The translations under genes were made by a program, and so were the position numbers. Below, in pieces: positions 24,330 through 37,932 of a stretch of 64,000 nt of DNA. A model generated the notes under the pieces. That model saw only the letters and a program-made list of their open reading frames with translations. It did no database searches and had not been told where the DNA came from. Origin of the DNA: Salvelinus alpinus (Eukaryota > Chordata > Actinopteri > Salmoniformes > Salmonidae); contig NC_092098.1 of NCBI RefSeq assembly GCF_045679555.1, forward strand, positions 20,676,038 through 20,740,037. The letters are read 5' to 3'. The number at the start of each line of letters is the position of its first letter. Position 1 is the stretch's first letter.

Positions 24330-25865
24330 TACAGTGCCTTCAGAAATGATTCAAACCCCTTGAATTATTCCACATTTGTTGTGTTACAGCCTGAATTCAA
24401 AATGGATTACATATATTTTCTTCTCACCTATCTACACACAATACCCCATAATGACATTTTAGCAAATGTATTGAAAATAAAATACAGAAATATCTAATTT
24501 ACATTAGTATTCACACCCCTGAGTGAGTACTTTGTAGAAGCATCTTTGGCAGCGATTACAGCTTGAGTTGTCTTGGGTATGTCTGTATCAGCTTTGTACA
24601 TATGGATTTGGGAATTTTCTCCCATTCTTCCTTGTACATTTTCTCAAGCTCTGTTAAGTCAGATGGGGAGTGGCTGTGAACAGCAATCTTCAAGTCTTTC
24701 CACAGATTTTCAATTGGATTCAAGTCTGGGCTTTGGCTGGGCCACTCAAGGACTTTCACATTCTTGTTCAGAAGTCATTCCAGCATTTCTTTGGCTGTAT
24801 GCTTAAGGTCATTGTTCTGTTGGAACGTAAATCTTCACCCCAGTCTAAGGTCATTTGCAATCTGAAGCAGGTTCTCATCAAGGATGTGCCTGTATTTGGC
24901 TCCATTCATTGTTCCCTCAATCCTTACCAGTCTCCCAGTCCATGCAGCTGAAAAGTATCCACGTAGCATAATGGTGCCACCACCATGCTTCACGGTAGGG
25001 ATGGTGTTAGATGGGTGATGAGCTGTGCCTGGTTTTCTCCAGACATAGCGCTTTACATTCAGGCCAAATAGTTAAAATGTTGTGTCATCAGACCACAGAG
25101 TCTTTCACTTGCCTTTTTGCAAACTCTAGGTGTGCTGTCATGTGCCTTTTTCTCAGGAGTGGTTTCCGTCAGTCCACTCTCCCATAAAGCCCAGATTGAT
25201 GAAGTGCTGTAGAGACTGTTGTCCTTTTGTTCTCCCATCTCAGCCAAGGAACTCTGTAGTTCTGTCAGAGTGGTCATTGGGTTCTTTGTCACCTCCCTGA
25301 CCAAGGTCCTTCTTGCCAGTTGCTCATTTTGGTCAGATGGCCAACTTTTGGACAGAGTCTGGGTAGTTCTATATTTTTTCATTGAAGACCACTGTGCTCT
25401 TGGACATTTTAAACACTCTATAAATTGTTTTTTACCCTTCCCCAGATATATCTCGGAGATATACGGATAGTCCCTTGGACTTCATGGTATAGTTTTTGCT
25501 CTGACATGCACTGTCAACTGTGGGACCTTAGACAGGTGTGTTTCCTTCTAAATCATGTCCAAACAATCGAATTGGCCACAGGTGGACTCCAATCAAGTTG
25601 TAGTGACATTTCAAGGATGACCAAATGAAATTGGATGTATCTGAACTACATTTTGAGTGTCATAAAAAAGGGGTGTGAATACTTATTTAAATGTTATATT
25701 TCTGTATTTCATTTTCAATACATTTGCTAACATTTCTAAAAACATGTTTTAACTTTGTCATTATGGGGTATTGTAAAATATATTTACTCCATTTTGAATA
25801 GAGGCTGTAACACAACAACATGTGGAATAAGTCAAGGGATGTGAATACTTTCAGAAGGCCCTCTA
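24330..25865 (-). mobile_element. Tc1-like transposon, decayed
   Basis: Ends: tacagtgccttcagaaa at 24330 and the degenerate inverse tttcagaaggccctcta ending at 25865. Transposase pieces on the minus strand: an N-terminal part at 25059-25382 (RRTLVREVTKNPMTTLTELQ) and the C-terminal part at 24556-24759 with WPSQSPDLNPIENLWKDLK, typical of the last catalytic region of DD34E enzymes. The middle is frameshifted. The same family, plus-oriented, lies at 37933-39404. Confidence 0.9.
24556..25382 (-). pseudogene. Broken Tc1 transposase
   Basis: A DDE transposase remnant in two frames within the element at 24330-25865. The C-terminal part is well conserved and the central catalytic part is interrupted. 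No intact enzyme can be made. Confidence 0.8.
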
Positions 25866-26879
25866 TGTTCCTTCACCAAAGTGCTCTGGACAAAAAAAAA
25901 TCAAATGTTCACTTTCCATGAAAAAGTATTTCATTGTTTCTGCAGATAAGATGAAAGAGCTGACCACCAGGTTGTTCTTGACAGTTTAATAACTTAGACA
26001 AAATGTGTTCCTTTTTACCATTTATCTCATCGCTGGCAGTGCCCCGGATTTCAGGAGTGGAGGCCTCAGGCTGATACACTAATGTTCAGTATCATGTATT
26101 CCACTCCAGGTCTTGACAGACTGAGACTGAGATACTTGGGAAGGATTCTTAAAAAGGCTTTTAACAAGTATCCTGGCTCGTCTGTACAACCATACCGGTA
26201 TTCAATATAGAAATATATATATTCTTAAACAAAATGGCATAAATGAAAGTCAAATGTCAAGGCATATTTCAGTGGCAAAAATATGTTATATATTTTATCA
26301 GTAGTGCTGCCAGGAAATATCCTGGAAATGCCAAAACTGCAAGGGGTAAAGATCCCATTAAGAGGTAAGGTAAGTGCATGCATATTTGTTTCAGTTTATA
26401 TGTATGCTATAGTATGTATGAGAGGGAGAGGAGCACCAGAAGTGCTTGCCCTGTCTCAATAATTCAATAGAAACAACAGAGTAGATGTGTCTTGTGAGAT
26501 ACTGCCTCACACTTTTGATTAGCACATCAGCATGAGAGCTGGCTGTACCGTTGGATGCAGATACTGCTGCGTTTCAGCAAGGCCAGAAACAGGGTGGCGG
26601 CATTGCTTGCCAACATGTTTTTCAGCAGCCAGACAAATGGACAAAAGTAAGCCACAGGTGTGTTCTATCAGGGCCCTTGTTTGGTTACACAGCTCAAAGT
26701 AATCACTCGGTTGTGCCTGTTCTTCAGAAGAACACAGCTCTCATATCTGTTCTGGGGAGACAACAGAGAGCATAATAAAGAAGTCCTGAAGTAGTCCTCC
26801 ATGTAAGCAATTGAATCCACCTAAGGCATGGTAATAATGAAATGGCACTGTTATAATTATTCACAGATAGTTTAAGTCG
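25866..26879. other. Intergenic, nothing recognised
   Basis: No recognisable exon or repeat. Confidence 0.45.
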
Positions 26880-27315
26880 GATCATAAGCTCTCATCCATT
26901 TATATGCAGATGATACAGTCTTATACTCAGCTGGCCCCTCCCCGGATGTTGTGTTAAATGCTCTACAATAAAGCTTTCTTACAAGCTTTCTCTGCCCTTA
27001 ACTCCAAAACAAAGGTTATGTGGTTTGTAAGAAGAATGCCCCTCTCCCCACAGGTATGATTACTACCTCTGAGGATTTAGAGCTGTCCTTCTGTCCTTCT
27101 GTGTACTTCTCTCAGCACATATCAAAGCTGCAGGCTAAAGTTAAATCTAGACTTGGTTTCCTCTATCTTAATTGCTCCTCTTTCACTCCAGCTGCCAAAC
27201 TAACCCTGATTCAGATGACCAACCTACCCATGTTAGATTACGGAGGCGTAATTTATAGATTGGCAGGTAAGGGTGCTCTCGAGCGGCTAGATGTTCCTTA
27301 TAAGACACATTGAAT
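26880..27315 (+). pseudogene. LINE reverse transcriptase fragment
   Basis: Translated pieces align with the LINE D protein (33138-35316): HLYADDTVLYSAGPSPDVVLN at the start (motif C with both aspartates), then stops, then SKLQAKVKSRLGFLYLNCSSF and AAKLTLIQMTNLPMLDYGGVIY. Only the end of the RT and the region after it remain. Both ends are truncated. Confidence 0.75.
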
Positions 27316-28945
27316 CACATACAGTATGCAGCTCAAAAGTTGTCATGAGATTAAGTCCAAGGCAGAATGCTGCTTTATAACAAAGGTTATTAGCATTGTC
27401 AGTGTGTCCAAAAGAGGGCAGCTCAAGGCTGTGTTTTCTGTTTTTGTTTTCCTTTGGAGATGTGCAGCAGAAACACTGTTGACATGAGCCTCATCACTCT
27501 AAGGCTATTTACTCTGAACGCTCCCCAGCTTCAGATGATATGATGACCTTGCAGCCTCTAATATGTTGCTTCCTGGCAGAAGGAAGGCACAAATTGTCCT
27601 CCACGCCATTTCTCAGTATTTTTTAATAGAGGAGCAATTGTAAGGATGCATTCATTGTTTGGAACAACATAATTTCCCTCTATAATTCATGCAACATCCT
27701 CTAATGGAAGAGAATGTGCCACTTCATGGTACAGTTCCATTTGACAGCAAGATGCACTCACAATTTAGCTCTAATTGCAGATGAATACCTACAGCAATGC
27801 AGTACAACTACCACTGTGTATGCTATAATAATGAGACGATCTCAGTATATTATAGAAGTTGGAGAGCCATTTTATCCTGTACTAGCATGCTGGTAACTTC
27901 AGGGAGCTAAGGTGCTGCAGCACAAATTAATATTAATGGTAATTTGATTCCAACATCCGTGTGTCTTCAGCTGCAGAATATCCCACAGGCAAACTGTCAG
28001 TGCTTAGAGAGCGGCGCAAATTAGCCTGGCAATTTTAATTAGCGAGGTTCTGCTTTCTCAAAAAGCCCACCGTCTCCCTCTTCCTTTTGATGAGATATCG
28101 ACTATGCCCATGCTGTAGAAAAATTACAAAAAGGTAAAACTGTGAGTCACAAAAGGAGGAACTGTATGCATGGGAGAGGCAGTAGACTGTGTTGTTACCA
28201 GTTTCCGTGTGAATCTAAGAACATTTTGGTGGGGTAATTAGAGTGACCAAGCTTCAAAAGACTCCTGATAAGAGGAAGTACTGTAGCCTATAGCATGGAG
28301 AGGACATAAACTAGGTCTGGTTGTACTGCTGCTCATACCAGCTCACAGGTTTATATGATCACGATTCAGTGTGAAGCCAGTGTTACATTGCTACGTTTTG
28401 AACAGGTTATACATGCATGACTATCTAAATAGCTATTTGTGAGGAAGAGGCATAGCTAAAAAACAGATCATAGTCAGTGAAACCAGAAATAACCAAATCA
28501 TATATATATATATTTTTTTCAATACATTTAAAAATGATAAATTACTGTATTGTATAATACTGTAGTGTAGCATGATTTTGTGCCAGATCAAAGTCAAATG
28601 TTCAATTCAGTGAACTGATTCAACCCCCTTTGGGGACTGCAGGTTCCTAGATTACCTTCAGGAACTTTAGGTTGGCCGCCCTATACGTTCTCTCAATCAG
28701 GGGCCCACAGGGACAACTTATTATTGTCATGTCAGCCTGAGGTCCATGTGACTTGACTGACAACATGTCTGACAAAACAGAAAGACCATGAGGACCAACC
28801 TCATTACAGCTTCTCTACCTACAGTGCTGTATACGGCTACTGCAGACCTGGGTCATATATGCATTTCTTCCATTTCAATTAGCCTTGAATTCTCTACTTA
28901 TCCATAATTACCACAATGTAATCTGTTTGATTGTTATGACCAAAC
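27316..28945. other. Intergenic, nothing recognised
   Basis: Includes a short (ta)n run near 28500. No exon or repeat identified. Confidence 0.45.
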
Positions 28946-30091
28946 TACACTGAACAAAAATATAAACACAACATGTAAAATGTTGTTCCCATGTTTTATG
29001 ATCTGAAATAAAAGATCCCATAAATGTTCCATATGCACATATGCATGTTTACATCCCTGTTAGTCAGCATTTTTCCTTTGCCAAGATAATTCATCCAACT
29101 GACAGGTGTGGCATATCAAGAAGCTGATTAAACAGTATGATCATTACACAGGGGCACAATGTGCTGGGGACAATAAAAGGCCATTCTAAAATGTGCAGTT
29201 TTGCCATGTAACACAATGCCACAGATGTCTCAAGTTTTGAGGGAGCATGCATTTGGAATGCTGAACTGCAGGAATGTCCACCAGAGCTGTTACCAGATAA
29301 TCTAATGTTAATTTCTCTACCATAAGCCGCCTCCAACATCGTTGTAGAGAATTTGGCAGTACGTCCAACCGGCCTCACAACCGCAGACCACGTTGTATGG
29401 TGTCATATGGGCGAGCAATTTGCTGATGTCAAAGCTGTGAACAGAGTGCCCCATGGTGGCAATGAGTTTATGGTATGGGCAGGCATAAGTTACGAACAAC
29501 AAACACAATTGCATTTTATCAATGGCAATTTGAATGCAGAGTTACTGTGACGATATCCTGAGGCCCATTGTCGTGCCATTCATCCGCCACTATCACCTCA
29601 TGTTTCAGAATGATAATGCACGGCCCCATGATAATGCACGGTCGCAAGGATCTGTACACAATTCCTAGAAGCTGAAAATGGCCTGCATACTTACCAGACA
29701 TGTCATCATTGAGCATGTTTGGGATGCTCTGGATCAACGTGTACAACAGCGTGTTCCAGTTCCCGCCAATATCCAGCAACTTCGCACAGCCATTGAAAAG
29801 AAGTGGGACAACGTTCAACAGCCTGATCAACTCTATGCGAAGGAGAGGTGCCGCGCCTCATGAGGCAAATGGTGGTCACAGCAGATACTGACTGGTTTTC
29901 TGATCCAAACCCCTACCTTTATTTAAAGGTATCTGTGACCAACAGATGCATGTCTGTATTCCCTGTCATGTGAAATCCATAGATTAGGGCCTAATTTATT
30001 TATTTCAATTGACTGATTTCCTGACATGAACTGTAACTCAGTAAAATCTTAGAAATTGTTGCATGTTGCATTTATATTTTTGTTCAGTATA
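28946..30091 (+). mobile_element. Tc1-like transposon, decayed
   Basis: Ends are tacactgaacaaaaatata (28946) and its inverse tatatttttgttcagtata (to 30091). This is the same family as 11547-15643 and 63345-63499. About 1.15 kb remains, so it is internally deleted. Transposase remnants on the plus strand, such as the FGMLWINVYN and QPLKRSG pieces at 29700-29891, are in disrupted frames. Confidence 0.88.
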
Positions 30092-30691
30092 TTTGAAGAT
30101 GTTGAGACTTGTTTGAAAATGTAGTACATGTAGCTATCTGTACTATGTTAGAGTTTCCTTCTTATCCATGCAAAAGTTAGATTTCATTTTAAGCCAGTTC
30201 AGTACACTGCTGCCATTCCCTAAGGTGGTGCCCCAGACTTACTGTATCTATAAATATGGTTACTGGGCTGCATTCCCCCAGTTGCACAGCTCTTTTATGC
30301 ATACTGCTGTACCCCTTAACATGGCCTGCCACAGCACTAAGACATCCACCATGTCCAGATCCAGCATGGAGCGCTGCTGGTGGTGAGCACTGCACTGACT
30401 GACTGAATCACATCAGCTTTAGCCTCCGCCTCAGATAGCTAACCCTCCGTGCCTGTTATGTCCCCAGGTCAGCCTGAACGTCCCTAAACATCCTTGGCCA
30501 AGACACTGACATTCTGAACTGTGTTTGCTAGAGATATTATTACAACAAAGGCTTGGAGTTTTTCTCATCAGTTTGTGTGGTAAGTATAACACAACCTAAA
30601 CAGCCTATTCAAAATACACAGAACAGTGCTGAAAAGATGTGGATGTCTGATGGCAATACTCAATCTGAATGACATTATGTAAACTAGATGA
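30092..30691. other. Intergenic, nothing recognised
   Basis: No exon or repeat identified. Confidence 0.45.
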
Positions 30692-31485
30692 CATGCTGAA
30701 ACAGGAAAGTTGGAAACACATAATCGTCTAGAATGTCATTGTATGCTGTAGCATTAAGATTTCCTTTTACTGGAACTAAGGGGCCCGAACCATGAAAAAC
30801 AGCCCCAGACTATTATTCCTCCTCCACCAAACTTTACATTCTGGCAGGTAGTGTTCCCCTGGCATCCGCCAAACCCAGATTCGTCTGTCGAACTGCCAGA
30901 TGGTGAAGCGTGATTCATCACACCAGAGAATGCGTTTCCATTGCTCCAGAGTCCAATGGCGGCGAGCTTTACACCGCTCCAGACGCTTGGCATTGCACAT
31001 GGTGAACTTAGGCCTATGTGCGGCTGCTCGGCCAGCAAAACCCATTTCATGACACTCCCGACGAACAGTTATTGTGCTGATATCGCTTCTAGAGGCAGTT
31101 TGGAACTCGGTAGTGAGTGTTGCAACCGAGAACATACCATTTTAAAGCGCTACACGCTTCAGCACTCGGCGGTCCCGTTCTGTGAGATTGTGAGCAGTTT
31201 TTGCTCCTAGAAATTTTCACTTCACAATAACACCACTTACAGTTGACTGGAGCGGCTCTAGCAAGGCAGGCATTTGACAAACTGACTTGTTGGAAAGGTG
31301 GCATCCTATGACGGTGCGATGTTTAAAGTCACTGAGCTCTTCAGTAAGACCATTTTACAGCCAATGTTTGTCTATGGAGATTGAATGGCTGTGTGCTTGA
31401 TTTTATACACCTGTCAACAGCAGGTGTGGCTAAAATAGTAAAATCCACAAATTTGAAAGGGCGTCCACATACTTTGTACATAGTG
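30692..31485 (-). mobile_element. Truncated Tc1-like transposon
   Basis: The right end (ccacatactttgtacatagtg, to 31485, then TA) is the inverse of the end at 63500 (cactactttaccaaaagtatgtggac), so it is the same family. The left end is missing. The minus-strand frame 30776-31135 (119 residues) reads [21 protein letters not shown], the first catalytic Asp region, intact. Confidence 0.85.
30776..31135 (-). pseudogene. Partial Tc1 transposase
   Basis: A 119-residue frame covering the end of the DNA-binding part ([20 protein letters not shown]) and the first catalytic block (CDESRFTIW). The following D and E catalytic blocks are lost through truncation of the element. It is not a complete enzyme. 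Confidence 0.8.
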
Positions 31486-32551
31486 TATATGTGCCATATG
31501 GTCCAAAGACAACAGACAGTTTTAAGTTTAAGATGTTTTCCTTTTCCATTTCCACTAGATTTTATCATCTTCCTAATCACAAAACAGCACTGAGTGCCAT
31601 AGCAGACACTTTTCCCCCTGGGCCCTTGTCTGTCCCTCCTCTCCAACAGATCAGCAGCTGCTTACAGGGAGGCTGCCCAGCATCGTTAGGTAAGGAAGGT
31701 AGGTGACTGAGCCAAGGAGGACAGCACCTTCCTGCTCGTCTGAATCTCGTATTTTACATATCATTAATTCTGAATTGCTAATAAAAAGGTCTGTGAGCTT
31801 ATTGACAGCTTTTTATCGCCTCAATTATTTCATGTCTTGCTTGGCTTGCAATAACCTATACAATTATTCATAAGTTAGCTACCACTATGTTGCCTTGCTA
31901 CTGTGCCACAATACTCTTGCCAAGCTGCTGAAGCAACTGAAATTTACTGAAACGTTTCAGGTAGGTTATGCATGTTTGGTTATGAATAGAGGGATCATTT
32001 GTTGCCTTCTGCAGGTCTTTCATCAGATCCTTGTTATCACTGTGCTGACATGAAGATTGCACACTTGGCTATGTGTGGAGAAACAGAGATATAAGGCTTT
32101 AAGTGCTGGTGGGCGAGTCTCCTCTCTGCCTAAGTGCTACATGTTATTTCTGTTTCACAAGGAGGCATTTTATTAAGCCCAATAAAGTAATGGACTGCTA
32201 TGGGAATTGTCACTTCTTCAGGGAAATGTGCAGTATGAACATGGTACAAGATGTAGTAGAAGCTGACATAAAATATTTATTTGGAAGTACTCACTGAATC
32301 AGTTTTTTTCAGTGCAAAAAACAGCACACTCCCCACAGCCAATAGTAATAGGGGTTTTCTGTCACTTTGTTTGTTACTGTGCATGTGTCAGTGTCTCAAG
32401 TGTAATAACAAATAAAGCCCACTGAGACTCACATGACATCATCTGCAATGTCAGGCATCGTTACTGGACAGCAATGCCCTCTGCTGTTTGAAAATGTTGC
32501 TGCAGGTGGAAATGGGAATGAAATAGAAGAGTTGAATCCAGAGTACTTGTG
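31486..32551. other. Intergenic, nothing recognised
   Basis: No exon or repeat identified. Confidence 0.45.
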
Positions 32552-33076
32552 TTTATCTTTTTAACCTTTATTTAACCCTTATTTTACCAGTAAGTTGACT
32601 GAGAACTCATTCTCATTTACAGCAACAACATGGGGAATAGTTACAGGGGAGCGGAGGGGGGATGAATGAGCCAATTGGAAGCTGGGAACAAGCCATACGA
32701 CTCCTGAACATCTAATCAAATGGCTACCCAAACTATTTGCTTTGCCCCCCCCCCCCTTTTTACACTGCTGCTACTCTCTGTTATCTCTGCATAGTCACTT
32801 TAATAACTCTACCTACACGTACATATTACCTCGACTAACCGATGTCCCAGCACATTGACTCTATACCAGTACCCCCTGTATATAGCCTTGCTATTGTCAT
32901 TTTACTTCTGCTCTTTAATTATTTGTTACTTTTATTTCTTATTGTTTTTTATTTTTTTTACTGCATTGATGGTTAAGGCTAATAATTTCACTGTAAAGGT
33001 CTACACCTGTATTTGGCGCATGTGACAAATAATTTGATTAGGTGGCCATGATGGTATGAGGGCCAGATCAGGAATT

Positions 33077-33110
<34 letters not shown>

Positions 33111-33137
33111 ACGATAAGTGCCATGGGATGACAAAAA
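32552..33137 (+). repeat. Compound repeat with nested LINE 3' end
   Basis: An outer salmonid repeat (aacctttatttaaccct ... gagccaattggaagctggg at 32552-32692, resuming as tgattaggtggccatgatgg at about 33037) is split by a 3' LINE end (about 32693-33036) that carries the typical gcatgtgacaaataa tail. The outer repeat runs to the start of LINE D. Confidence 0.65.
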
Positions 33138-35706
33138 ATGACCAGGGGAAAAAGTGACTCCTACTGGCCCTCTCCTACTGGCCCTCTAATCGACCTGGCC
33201 CGGGTATCCTGGAAGGATATTGACCTCATCCCGTCAGTTGAGGATGCCTGGTCATTCTTTAAAAGTAACTTCCTCACCATCTTAGACAAGCATGCTCCGT
33301 TCAAAAAATGCAGAACTAAGAACAGATATAGCCCTTGGTTCACTCCAGACCTGACTGCCCTCGACCAGCACAAAAACATCCTGTGGCGAACTGCAATAGC
33401 ATCGAATAGTCCCCGCGATATGCAACTGTTCAGGGAAGTCAGGAACCAATACACGCAGTCAGTCAGGAAAGCAAAGGCCAGCTTTTTCAAGCAGAAATTT
33501 GCATCCTGTAGCTCTAACTCCAAAACGTTCTGGGACAATGTAAAGTCCATGGAGAACAAGAGCACCTCCTCCCAGCTGCCCACTGCACTGAGGCTAGGTA
33601 ACACGGTCACCACCGATAAATCCGTGATAATCGAAGACTTCAACAAGCATTTCTCAACGGCTGGCCATGCCTTCCTCCTGGCTACTCCAACCCTGGCCAA
33701 AAGCTCCGCCCCCCCCCCCCCCCCCCCCGCTGCTAATCGCCCAAGCCTCCCCAGCTTCTCCTTTACCCAAATCCAGATAGCAGATGTTCTGAAAGAGCTG
33801 CAAAACCTGGACCCATACAAATCAGCTGGGCTTGACAATCTGGACCCTCTATTTCTGAAACTGTCCGCCGCCATTGTCGCACCCCCTATTTCCAGCCTGT
33901 TCAACCTCTCCTTCGTATCATCTGAGATCCCCAAGGATTGGAAAGCTGCCGCGGTCATCCCCCTCTTCAAAGGGGGAGACACCCTGGACCCAAACTGTTA
34001 CAGACCTATATCCATCCTGCCCTGCCTATCCAAGGTCTTCGAAAGCCAAGTCAACAAACAGATCACTGACCATCTCGAATCCCACCGTACCTTCTCCGCT
34101 GTGCAATCCGGTTTCCGAGCCGGTCACGGGTGCACCTCAGCCACGCTCAAGGTACTAAACGATATCATAACCGCCATCGATAAAAGACAGTACTGTGCAG
34201 CCGTCTTCAACGACCTGGCCAAGGCTATCGACTCTGTCAATCACCATATTCTTATCGGCAGACTCATTAGCCTCGGTTTTTCTAATGACTGCCTTGCCTG
34301 GTTCACCAACTACTTCGCAGACAGAGTTCAGTGTGTCAAATCGGAGGGCATGTTGTCCGGTCCTCTGGCAGTCTCTATGGGGGTACCACAGGGTTCAATT
34401 CTCGGGCCGACTCTTTTCTCTGTATATATCAATGATGTTGCTCTTGCTGCGGGCGATTCCCTGATCCACCTCTACGCAGACGACACCATTCTGTATACTT
34501 CTGGCCCTTCCTTGGACACTGTGCTATCTAACCTCCAAACGAGCTTCAATGCCATACAACACTCTTTCCGTGGCCTCCAACTGCTCTTAAACGCTAGTAA
34601 AACCAAATGCATGCTTTTCAACCGGTCGCTGCCTGCACCCGCACGCCCGACTAGCATCACCACCCTGGATGGTTCCGACCTAGAATATGTGGACATCTAT
34701 AAGTACCTAGGTGTCTGGCTAGACTGCAAACTCTCCTTCCAGACTCATATCAAACATCTCCAATCCAAAATCAAATCGAGTTGGCTTTCTATTTCGCAAC
34801 AAAGCCTCCTTCACTCACGCCGCCAAACTTACCCTAGTAAAACTGACTATCCTACCGATCCTCGACTTCGGCGATGTCATCTACAAAATAGCTTCCAATA
34901 CTCTACTCAGCAAACTGGATGCAGTTTATCACAGTGCCATCCGTTTTGTTACTAAAGCACCTTATACCACCCACCACTGCGACCTGTATGCTCTAGTCGG
35001 CTGGCCCTCGCTGCATGTTTGTCGTCAGACCCACTGGCTCCAGGTCATCTACAAGGCTATGCTAGGTAAAGCGCAGCCTTATCTCAGTTCACTGGTCACG
35101 ATGGCAACACTCACCCGTAGTACGCGCTCCAGCAGGTGTATCTCACTGGTCATCCCTAAAGCCAAAACCTCATTTGGCCGCATTTCCTTCCAGTTCTCTG
35201 CTGCCTGCGACTGGAACGAATTGCAAAAATCTCTGAAGTTGGAGACTTTTATCTCCCTCAACAACTTTAAACATCTGCTATCTGAGCAGCTAACCGATCG
35301 CTGCAGCTGTACATAGTCCATCGGTTTATAGCCCACCCAATTTACCTACCTCATCCCCATACTGTTTTCATTTATTTACTTTTCTGCTCTTTTGCACACC
35401 AGTATCTCTATTTGCACATGATCATCTGATGATTTATCACCCCAGTGTTAATCTGCTAAATTGTAATTATTCGCTCCTATGGCCTATTTATTGCCTACCT
35501 CCTCATGCCTTTTGCACACATTGTATATTTTTTTCCTACTATGTTATTGACTTGTTTATTGTTTACTCCATGTGTAACTCTGTGTTGTTGTCTGTTCACA
35601 CTGCTATGCTTTATCTTGGCCAGGTCGCAGTTGCAAATGAGAACTTGTTCTCAACTAGCCTACCTGGTTAAATAAAGGTGAAATAAAAAATAAATAAAAT
35701 AAAATA
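33130..35706 (+). mobile_element. 5'-truncated LINE (copy D)
   Basis: A non-LTR retrotransposon of the CR1/L2/jockey supergroup. The endonuclease is missing. It contains the linker and reverse transcriptase, a C-terminal region in a shifted frame, and a 3' UTR ending gaaataaaaaataaataaaa. The same 3' UTR lies inverted at 46483-46870. Confidence 0.85.
33138..34955 (+). pseudogene. LINE D reverse transcriptase, one frameshift
   Basis: A 605-residue frame. The poly-Pro stretch from a long C run (33709-33728) lies near residue 195. RT motifs: FNDLAKAIDSVNH (motif A, with Ile and Phe of the usual FIDLAKAFD replaced), GVPQGSILGPTLF (motif B), LYADDTILY (motif C, both aspartates present, near residue 445). 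After about 34780 the frame changes: the genuine C-terminal domain continues in another phase to the stop at 35316 (ARG-rich end SFGRISFQFSAACDWNEL). One small indel therefore disrupts an otherwise long-open protein. Confidence 0.85.
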
Positions 35707-35711
35707 ACACC

Positions 35712-35790
35712 ACTGGTCTCCCATCCAGGGACCGTCCAGGACCAACTCTGCTTAGCTTCAGAGGCAAGCCACCAGTGGGATTACATTTGT
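35712..35790 (-). repeat. 5S rRNA-derived SINE fragment
   Basis: The plus strand reads ggtctcccatccagggaccg and ctgcttagcttcagagg, the complement of the 5S rRNA 3' half (…GGAAGCTAAGCAG… and …GGATGGGAGACC). A short relic, not a functional 5S gene. It abuts the tail of LINE D. Confidence 0.7.
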
Positions 35791-37682
35791 TATTATACTA
35801 TAGATCAGTACATACATAGTTGTGTTAGTATTTGCCATGATCCAAAGTTGTTTATGGGCATTCCACTCAATCAGATGGATTGGTAGTCCTCTAGAGATAC
35901 AGGCCTAATCAGAATAGACAGTCCTACATTGATTATGTCAGAAATGTTCATCATTATAGTACTAGCATGCAGAGAAAAGAGAAGACTATTCATGTCAATC
36001 TGTGTACATATACATGACAACACCAATACATAAATTAAAGTAATTACAGTGTCAGTGAGACCCGTAGTTAAACATACACTGTGATAACAATAACCTGACA
36101 GAGAGGGAGGACACTGGAATAAAAAATGGAACCCCTAACTGCATAGGATACACGTTATGTCAGGGCTCCTCTTTGCACCAAACCAAACAATGCTTTAGAG
36201 CTGCTGGAGTCTGATGAGGACACTGATGAGGACACTGCTGGGCAGAAAATACATTAAATCAGTCTTCTTGCTGCTGTACAGCCTTCTGGGAAGAAAAAAT
36301 AATAAATCACCCTGCATTTCCTACACACTCACAAACTCGCACTGCCTTTACGCTGGCCAAAATAACCTTGCATCTAGCACATCACCTACTTACTGATGGT
36401 AAATACTGTAGATAGCTTGGTTATCTTAGCACTTCAACAACAGGGTTTGTTTTGTGCCTCAGACAGATATGCTTGATCGAGCCTCAGCTCCAATTAGTGC
36501 TGAATAAATGTCATGACACTAATGGTGTTCTGTAAAAGGAAAACAAGAAAAGATGATTGCTAGGGACACAAGCAGGAACTAGGGTTAAACAAATTACATT
36601 TATTCAATTTCTCATCATAATCATGAATGCCTACATAAACCTGTGTATTTTTATCTTCTGCATTCCAGGTTGTTTTTCTGGTTGGTCACTACTTTAGCCA
36701 GCTACTGCAGCTTCATAATGGATATAGAATTGAACTTAGAAAGGGACATAGCTACTTTCATAACACTAAATGTAATCACTAAATTGAACATCTCTTCCAT
36801 TTACAGTAATAACCAGACGATGGCAGCTGCTGATTGGCTGTGAATATTGAGGTCACTTTAAGTAAGAGCCATCTGAACATCTCACAATCTGCTCCTGATT
36901 CTCTGGAATGAGTTCTTTATTGTCATGACCTCTCCATTCCTAATGGAGCACACACCTCATTTTCATGAAATGCTTTTTAGGTTCTAAGTGCTTTCAAAAC
37001 AGCACTTCAAAATATTACATTATGTCGTCACACAAAACAATACACAGCTTTGTCCAAGAAGATGCTGATTCATGTCTTTATAAACACAACCAATAGCAAG
37101 ACTACAAAACCATCAGCAGAGGTCAATCTCCTTTCTCCAGTACTACAGTTGAGAGCACTTAGGGTCATAACTCAGCCTGTTATTTAGTCTTCTTCAGTGG
37201 AAGGCAGCACGCGGTTTTGATCGAGGCTATCCATTCATTTGATTTTCCTGTCATGCTCCTCCTTGCTGTGTGGCCCTGGGAGAAAACACATTGACTTATT
37301 GATTAGACTGAGAGCACAGGCCACATGCCCGCCTACCTTATATGAACTCATCAGTCCGTCAGCTTCTCCCCTGGCCGTAGCCTGCCAGCCAAAGGTGAGG
37401 AATGGTATCTCACTGGTATAAGCTAGAGAACATTACTTTACTATTCAGCGCTAATTAACAGTAAGAAAATTCATGAAATCTTACAAAAGCAAACAAATCA
37501 ATCCAATGCATTTCATCTTGGCCAATCAAGACCTCAAGTCATGCACCTTCAAAGTGGGAACATTGCTGTTGTGTCAACAGTGTTATTTAATAAAGAGTCT
37601 GAGTTACATAAGTATGTAATGGAATGTCATAAACAAAGATTTGAAACTTGAAAAGTTCCATTTCAAAAGATAAATGGATTGT
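35791..37682. other. Intergenic, nothing firm
   Basis: No repeat recognised. One exon-like segment at 37325-37370 (minus strand) is discussed in the findings. Confidence 0.4.
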
Positions 37683-37825
37683 TCAAAATTTGCAGTGAAA
37701 GCAAAAAAGTTCCCAGTACTTTTTGCAGAAGATCATTTTTGTGAGTTGTCTCTTTTGGCTCTGGACTGTCCCACCCCGTCCCTCGTCCTCCTCTACATCG
37801 TCCTCTGAGCTGAGGACCACTGAGT
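37683..37825 (-). CDS. cchcr1: Possible last coding exon of the cchcr1-like gene
   Basis: The minus strand has an acceptor ctgttag (AG at 37827-37826) followed by a frame DSVVLSSEDDVEEDEGRGG and ending at a TGA at 37685-37683. The phase (two bases of a split codon) fits the donor of the exon at 39479-39621. The sequence is acidic and low in complexity, and I do not see a clear match to the CCHCR1 C terminus. It could also be a chance frame. Confidence 0.35.
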
Positions 37826-37932
37826 CTAACAGGGAACACACAGAACAGTTCAATGGTTATTACTATGTGTCTATAGATATGTTATCTGTAGTCAAATTAC
37901 AGTTTCATTCTGTTTTATAAATGTGTTATAAA

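Noticed and set aside
35712-35790. Functional 5S rRNA gene
   Set aside because: Only part of the 5S sequence is present, with many substitutions, next to a LINE tail; it is a SINE relic.
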